Source of the DNA: Pyxicephalus adspersus
Lineage: Eukaryota; Chordata; Amphibia; Anura; Pyxicephalidae
Length of the DNA stretch: 64,000 bases
Reading direction: 5' to 3'
Assembly (NCBI RefSeq): GCF_032062135.1
Contig: NC_092869.1
Location: 43,128,140 to 43,192,139, forward strand
Shown one piece after another: positions 58,960-64,000 of this stretch. Numbering within the stretch: the first letter of the stretch is position 1; each line of letters begins with the position of its first letter. A program made the translations under genes and the position numbers. The notes beneath the pieces were generated by a model, which was given only the letters and a program-made list of their open reading frames with translations, had not been told where the DNA came from and ran no database searches.

Positions 58960-59620
58960 TGAAAAAGGACTTTATTATTCCTGAAAATAACTTTCCTTAT
59001 TTACCCCTGTCAAGGCTCATCAAGCAAAGCTATTATCAGTGACCGATAATAGAAGCATTATAATTCCCCTTCGCTGGGACGATCGGTGAATCGCCAGCAG
59101 CACATGTTGGAATCTCACCTCTACCAAGGACGGCCCTTGCTTCGTCAACTATTTTTCCACCCTAAGCGGACACAACCCGAGCTGCCTCTCCGGCACTGCA
59201 CCTTTCAGACAGATAACACCCATTCTGCGTTATTAGGCGGCTGCACAAATTATTGAACGGTATTGACGGGAAGGGGATTTCTCACTGTATACGGCTTCAT
59301 TAAAATTCTACAGAGAGTTGGTATTCAATAATCTCCGGCAAAGCGTTTCGTGAGTGGAGCTTGATTAAGCCTCTGCCCTCTCCTTCCATTCCCCTCGCTA
59401 AAAGCACCGTTGCTCCTTGCTTACCACAAAGAGGACAATTGTTCAATGAGCTTTACTTGATTAAGCGGAAAGTTTTCAAGATGTTGACAAACTCTTCTCA
59501 CAGCCTAATTGCTGGCAGGATAATTAATATGTGGAAGTAACCAAGCATTATAATGCTGCGGTTATAGATAGCCAATGTGAAGTGTGCGGCTTTATTTCCA
59601 GTGGTCATAACTTGTTCCAG
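58960..59620. promoter_or_regulatory. possible conserved noncoding block downstream of nrxn3
   Basis: This long unique block has many ordered motifs and no frame: TTGACGGGAAGGGG, GCTTGATTAAGCCTC and CTTGATTAAGCGG (a repeated homeodomain-type palindrome), CATTATAATTCCCC, GTGACCGATAATAG and GACAATTGTTCAATGAG. It lies between repeats and is the strongest enhancer candidate of the intergenic part by texture. Conservation is untested. Confidence 0.3.
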
Positions 59621-60056
59621 CAAGACACTGATGGCCGAAATGCAAAAAAATCTATAGCAGGAGAAAGCAGGTCCTGGCATGGAAGTACAGAATTGCAGGT
59701 CATGGTCTACCAATGTTCAGCTGGCCATACTAATGACAATTAGTTTCATTTATATTTTTTGCCAAAATTGCAAAGTGGCTCAAAGACATAAAACAGTGAT
59801 TTCCATCGACAACAGGTGCTGAAGATTGTGGGAAAAACAAGTAGATGTTTACAAAATTTTTCACATTTGTTCCACTTCTATTTTCTTGCTAACCCTCCAT
59901 ACGTAGTACAAATGCTGTCACTTTATTGGCATGTTTAGACTTCACAAAATTGTACAGATAAAGGGGTGGCGTGGTTTAAGTCCCTTGTGAATGACAGACT
60001 AAACAGAGAAAACAAAATACCCTTTATAGGGCGAGTGCCAACCCGGAATTCAATCA
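59621..60056. other. intergenic, no feature recognised
   Basis: AT-rich unique sequence with no supported frame. Confidence 0.5.
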
Positions 60057-60449
60057 AATTGGAAAAGTAAGACAGACAGAGGGGTTTTATGGCAAGTGTA
60101 GTATTGTTTTATTGATAACTTCTCAAAATACAATACAATAATAAACAATACAAAAAGTTATAATTGTCATACCGTATTGTAACATAGGCCAAATAAAATT
60201 GGCACTAGATAGTGTACAACTAACCGTTTACAGACAATATATGGGTAGTTGCTAGAACCCTCTAAGTACAACACAGTGGAAGAAAATCACCAACTCGGAA
60301 ATGTGTGACCGAAATACCCGACGTGTTTCGCCCGTGGTGAGCTTCTTCAGGGGCAGTAGCTTATGTATTGTTTAATATTGTATTTTGAGAAGTTATCAAT
60401 AATTCCACACTTGCCATAAAACCCCTCTGTCTGTCTTACTTTTCCAATT
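60057..60449. mobile_element. foldback element with about 90-100-bp arms
   Basis: Left arm 60057-60156 (AATTGGAAAAGTAAGACAGA, CAGAGGGGTTTTATGGCAAG, TTGATAACTTCTCAAAATAC) pairs with right arm 60361-60449 in reverse complement with only small indels. The loop holds, on the minus strand, GCCCCTGAAGAAG, then CACCACGG, then GCGAAACACGTCGGG (60317-60354), the same motif type as in the element at 24634-25368. No coding capacity. The high arm identity suggests a relatively young insertion. Confidence 0.88.
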
Positions 60450-61292
60450 AGAGTTCACAATGAAGGGATTTCGGGTGACCAATGAAACCATGGGTGGTAG
60501 TTTTAGAAAATCACCAGGAGCTCAAAAGTAGTTAAAAATCAACACATGTATGGCTGGCCCAGATGATTTGTTTATTGTCTCACTGGGGAACAATTGTATC
60601 TGTAACGCCTTAGGTGGATTTTTCCTAATGATCCCTATTGTTTCATAGCGATAATTTGGTGTTTGATTGCTTCCTCTTCCCTGCTGCACATTCAAACTAA
60701 TGTACATTTGTTGATGACAAAGAGGACAGGTTGTTCCATCTGTCCTTTCATAATAAATTGGGTTGTGAGTGGTGCTTGATATTTGAAGACCTTTAGGCTG
60801 CTCCTAAGCCAGGCACTTTTCCTCTCTCTGCTGAGGAAACCCAAGGACAAAATATGAGGGGTAAAGGAAAGAAGGGGAATCAAAAATAGAATTCCCAGCT
60901 TCCCTTGCATGTGTTGAGATGACGTATAGTTACATCAAGATAGCCGAGGATCATCCAGAAGCGGAATAATAGAAGGAAGATGTAACACGAAGAGGTGAGT
61001 TGACCAGGTTTAGTTCCGCTTTATTGATTTAATAATGTCTGATTCTGGCCAGGAACATTCCATTGAACAATACTTCAAGGTTGCTGCTCCCAAGGGATGC
61101 CTTATAAGGGGACATCACCAATGTGTAAACCAAATTTTCGACCAAAAAAATAGGCAAAGTCCGTTCTTATCACCCATAGGAAAAGAACTGGGCAGGTGGC
61201 ACAAGTTCTAACCTAGGCTGGAGACTGGGCAAATGATCTGAAGATCACATCAAAACTTTATATTAGACAGAAGGTTTAGACAAGCAAATATA
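60450..61292. other. intergenic, no feature recognised
   Basis: Unique or degraded sequence with short chance frames only. Confidence 0.5.
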
Positions 61293-61570
61293 ATGTAGGG
61301 ACTGATATAACTGGCTCAGTGTTCTCTGTACAGCATTGTGGTGTATGTCAGAGCTATATAAATGTATAATAATAGTGTGTGACTGTGGAGGGCCATTAGA
61401 GTGTCAGCTCCTCAGTACAGAGACTGATGGGACTGGCTCAGATTTCTTCGTACCTTACTACAGTAAGAACATGTCAGAACTAAAAAAAAGTATAATAATG
61501 GTGTATGACTGAGAGGGACAATAGAGTGTTAGCTCTTCTCTACAGAGATTGATGTGACTGGCTTATTGTG
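61293..61570. repeat. dispersed repeat in two to three copies at about 126-bp period
   Basis: AGAGTGTCAGCTCCTCAGTA, then CAGAGACTGATGGGACTGG, at about 61398 recurs as AGAGTGTTAGCTCTTCTCTA at about 61524. A partial copy lies at about 61297. Between them lie AGAGCTATATAAATG and GTATAATAAT, a variant of the TATATAA module seen at 44.9 and 57.8 kb. No internal coding. Confidence 0.75.
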
Positions 61571-62894
61571 AATTTATCACCTGTGTGGCCCTTGCACACA
61601 TTCTACGCAATTTGTTTTCATGTGAACATGGCTTGAATGCTGCACATTGCCAAATTCTTTGCAGTTACAATTTCTGCCTCAATTTTCTAACCTGCACTAT
61701 ATTCTCTTGCAGAATTTTGGCCTACAGACATCTCGGTGCACACCGGGGTGTTTAATGTAGGAAGACACCACTGTCTTTTGCTGAACAGCAGCTGAATTAT
61801 GTATTTTCTTAGTAGAGAATGTCAGCCCCGGCTTTCATGGTCCTCTATCTGAGTGTGATGTGCAGGGAAAGCGTTGGGACATGATAAGTATTCAGTTCTC
61901 CATCTGACTTTTTCCTGCAGTTTGTGCTCTGCTCCCATCTCTTTCCCTAGGAGAAATAAGTCAGCAGCAGCAGCAATGTGCGTGATAAGTCAGCCCATCA
62001 GCAGGCTGCCAGCAGCTGATAAGGAACAGTGGATTGGAGTCACAATAAGTGAAGGTGAGAGAGGATAGACCCTCTCAGGAGAGAATGAGACAGACCCAGT
62101 GTGAGCGCAATACAAGTACACATCCACACACTAATCAACACGCTGATAGCAGGGCAGATTATATAGACTGCTGTTTGTTTAACATTCCCTGAGTATATTT
62201 CAGGAGAATATATAGGTGGGTGTAAAACTGCTTTTACATTCAATGCATTTCACAAAACACAGCAGCGGTGCAGATAAATGCATCATACAGGAGTAGAGAT
62301 TGGGTATATAAGACGGTATTCTGGTACACACACGTCCGAAAGACTGGAGAGATTGGGGTAAGGTTGGGAGAAAACGGGGCAGTTCCATATTCCACACCCA
62401 AATGTTAGCGATATGTAAACTCCCCTAAAATATTCAGTGGGGTTATATTACTAAAAGAATACTCGCTGTTCACGTAGTAAAGTATGTTGTCCCCCTGCAA
62501 GGAGATTATTCACCTTGATAAGTGATCAGCTTAAATTCTTATAAAGCCCCAATGTATCCTGTGCACACTAAATATGATAGCAGACACAAACCCGCACCTC
62601 CTCACAAGGATTGCTGACACCATTTAAAATATGTTTATGCAGTAATAGGACAAATTGCTTGTTAAGGTTGGTACCTAATCCAATCCGATAACATCTGTAT
62701 TAAAGTGTTGTAAAGGAAAATGAAAAGGAAGCCATCTAAGCATAATTCTACATTGGATCTATTGATTATGGCCACAATTTTTGATATACAGTTGGGCTGT
62801 TTTAAATAATTGGTGATCTCAAAGCTATTTTGTCATGGATGCCCCAACTTTCCTAATATGGGTGCAAAACCCCTTAACAGTTTTAGATTCCAGG
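61571..62894. other. intergenic, no feature recognised
   Basis: Mixed unique sequence. A short GCAGCAGCAGC stretch lies at about 61962. No supported gene. Confidence 0.5.
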
Positions 62895-62902
62895 GGTATA
62901 GT

Positions 62903-63282
62903 CAGGGGTGTAGTTGTAAAAAAAGAAAAGGGGGCACAGTACTAGCCATTGTGACAGAACATGCACATCATTGCTATGTAAACGTGCCCACCCACTACAT
63001 CCCTACCTATGTGTCATTCAAAGGGGAAGAAACAACCCCCAGAGTTATGTCCTGATACCAGAACCCACCCAGGTCTGAGCATGTGATGGGAGAGTGGGCA
63101 GGTTGTGTTCAAAGAGACAACCTGCCCACTGCCTTGAGCCTGCAATTCCATATGGGGGACATAGTCCGCAACTCTGGCTGGTGGCCCCCCCCCGCCCCCC
63201 CCCGGGGCCCCCCCCCCCCCCCCCGGGGGGGGCGGATCAGCCAGAGCCGTTGACTACCGGTGCCTGCCTCGCTACACCCCTG
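62903..63282. mobile_element. hAT-type MITE with exact 8-bp target-site duplication
   Basis: The element begins CAGGGGTGTAG (62903-62913) and ends with its reverse complement CTACACCCCTG (63272-63282). The 8-bp direct repeat GGTATAGT flanks it on both sides (62895-62902 and 63283-63290). Length is 380 bp with no transposase. An 8-bp duplication and CAGGG...CCCTG ends are the hAT signature. Inside is a perfect 14-bp palindrome, AGTGGGCAGGTTGT (63093-63106) with ACAACCTGCCCACT (63117-63130), loop 10. There is also a C/G homopolymer tract at 63187-63233. Confidence 0.92.
63187..63233. repeat. C/G homopolymer tract inside the hAT MITE
   Basis: Runs of C (up to about 18) alternate with short G runs in about 45 bases. 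It is probably a length-unstable run, or a low-accuracy patch of the assembly, inside the mobile element. The frame that reads poly-Pro here is meaningless. Confidence 0.8.
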
Positions 63283-63290
63283 GGTATAGT

Positions 63291-64000
63291 CAGCCCTGCA
63301 TAACGTGCTGTGGTCAGTGCAATGGTCTTAGAGGGAGGAGTTTGTAAGGAAGGGCCCTTCTGTGCCCATCAGTGGGACCTGGGAAGTACACTCTAATATA
63401 CAAGACACCCCCTTCCAATTCCAAACATTATACACCATCTTCCATAGCTGACCATTATGGCAGAGTTATAGGAATCCCAAAAAAGGCAGCTGAAATACAT
63501 ATCTTTTAGCAAGAAAAATGATTCGTCCTGGAAAATGACTAGGTGTGAAGAGTCCTCATATAAAATGAATAAAATCATCAATCAAGGTCCTCATATTTTT
63601 CTAATTTCCATCTCAAAAGACAAATTATCCAGTGAGGTTCCAATAAGATCCATACATTGGTTTCATACATTTTTATTAAATCACTATGTAACCAGACAAA
63701 GCTGGGCCGCTGCATGTATCTGGGCTCCATACCAGTTGAATCTTCTGCAAGCTACTGCCTTTAGTTCCCCTAGATTTCCGTGTTGTGTTGTTTTCAGTGG
63801 TATGTAGATGCTCCATGATACATCTCTGCATTTCCAGAAAACATTATGTACATATTTCTTTTATTCTGTTTTCCATCCCCACATTTCCTCGTAACATTTC
63901 CACTTCACACAAAGGTATCTGGACACTTTCCATACAATTCTACGGAATGATAACACAATATTTTTTCTTCGTGCTCTCAACAAGCGGTGCGACTGTTCTC
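63291..64000. other. intergenic, no feature recognised
   Basis: AT-rich sequence with short frames only. No named repeat or gene is seen up to the window end. Confidence 0.5.

Noticed and set aside
36926..64000. A neighbouring cellular gene such as DIO2, expected somewhere downstream of NRXN3 in vertebrates
   Set aside because: No frame resembling a deiodinase or any other cellular protein was seen. The neighbour must lie further away.
1..64000. CRISPR arrays, bacterial operons, tRNA or rRNA genes
   Set aside because: The tandem arrays are minisatellites without unique spacers. Introns, splice sites and repeats show eukaryotic DNA. No tRNA or rRNA signature was recognised.

Overview
The window is vertebrate genomic DNA and holds the 3' end of one gene, neurexin-3 (nrxn3), on the + strand. 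Identification rests on the end of the last laminin-G/LNS domain, the threonine-rich stalk, the long NRXN3-type alternatively spliced stalk exon, the single transmembrane helix and the C-terminal PDZ ligand EYYV. The repeats (CR1/L2-like LINE tails, a Tc1-like relic, an hAT MITE with an intact target-site duplication, foldback elements, many minisatellites) look like those of a frog. That is an inference from repeat style, not a species identification.

Layout. 1-5487 is the 3' part of an nrxn3 intron. Coding exons lie at 5488-5792 (end of LNS6 plus stalk), 18817-18898 (short acidic stalk exon) and 34588-35510 (stalk, transmembrane helix, cytoplasmic tail, stop). All three join in frame. The intron 18899-34587 contains an alternative terminal exon, coding 32079-32188. 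It is phase-compatible with the same donor and ends in a hydrophobic tail that reads as a GPI-anchor signal. Its stop is followed by about 1 kb of AT-rich presumed 3' UTR and an AATAAA at 33185. The last exon also contains two internal acceptors in the same phase. Splice site 5 (SS5) here can therefore give a long, two shorter or a GPI/secreted stalk, plus a 3-residue variant from a tandem donor.

35511 to about 36.9 kb is presumed 3' UTR. From there to 64 kb I see no other cellular protein-coding gene. This region holds a decayed transposase-like pseudogene on the minus strand (41907-43474), a CR1/L2-like LINE 3' fragment (57981-58919), inverted-repeat elements (54973-55160, 60057-60449), two short MITEs (51750-51916, 62903-63282) and a series of minisatellites. 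Several unique-looking blocks rich in homeodomain-type ATTA/TAAT cores could be conserved noncoding elements, but that needs a cross-species alignment.

The most interesting biology is the SS5 splice region of nrxn3: one phase-1 donor (with a +9 nt alternative) faces four phase-1 acceptors that decide whether the neurexin is transmembrane or GPI-anchored, and how long and how glycosylatable its stalk is. Nearly all other open reading frames are chance frames, many of them inside tandem repeats with unit lengths near multiples of 3.
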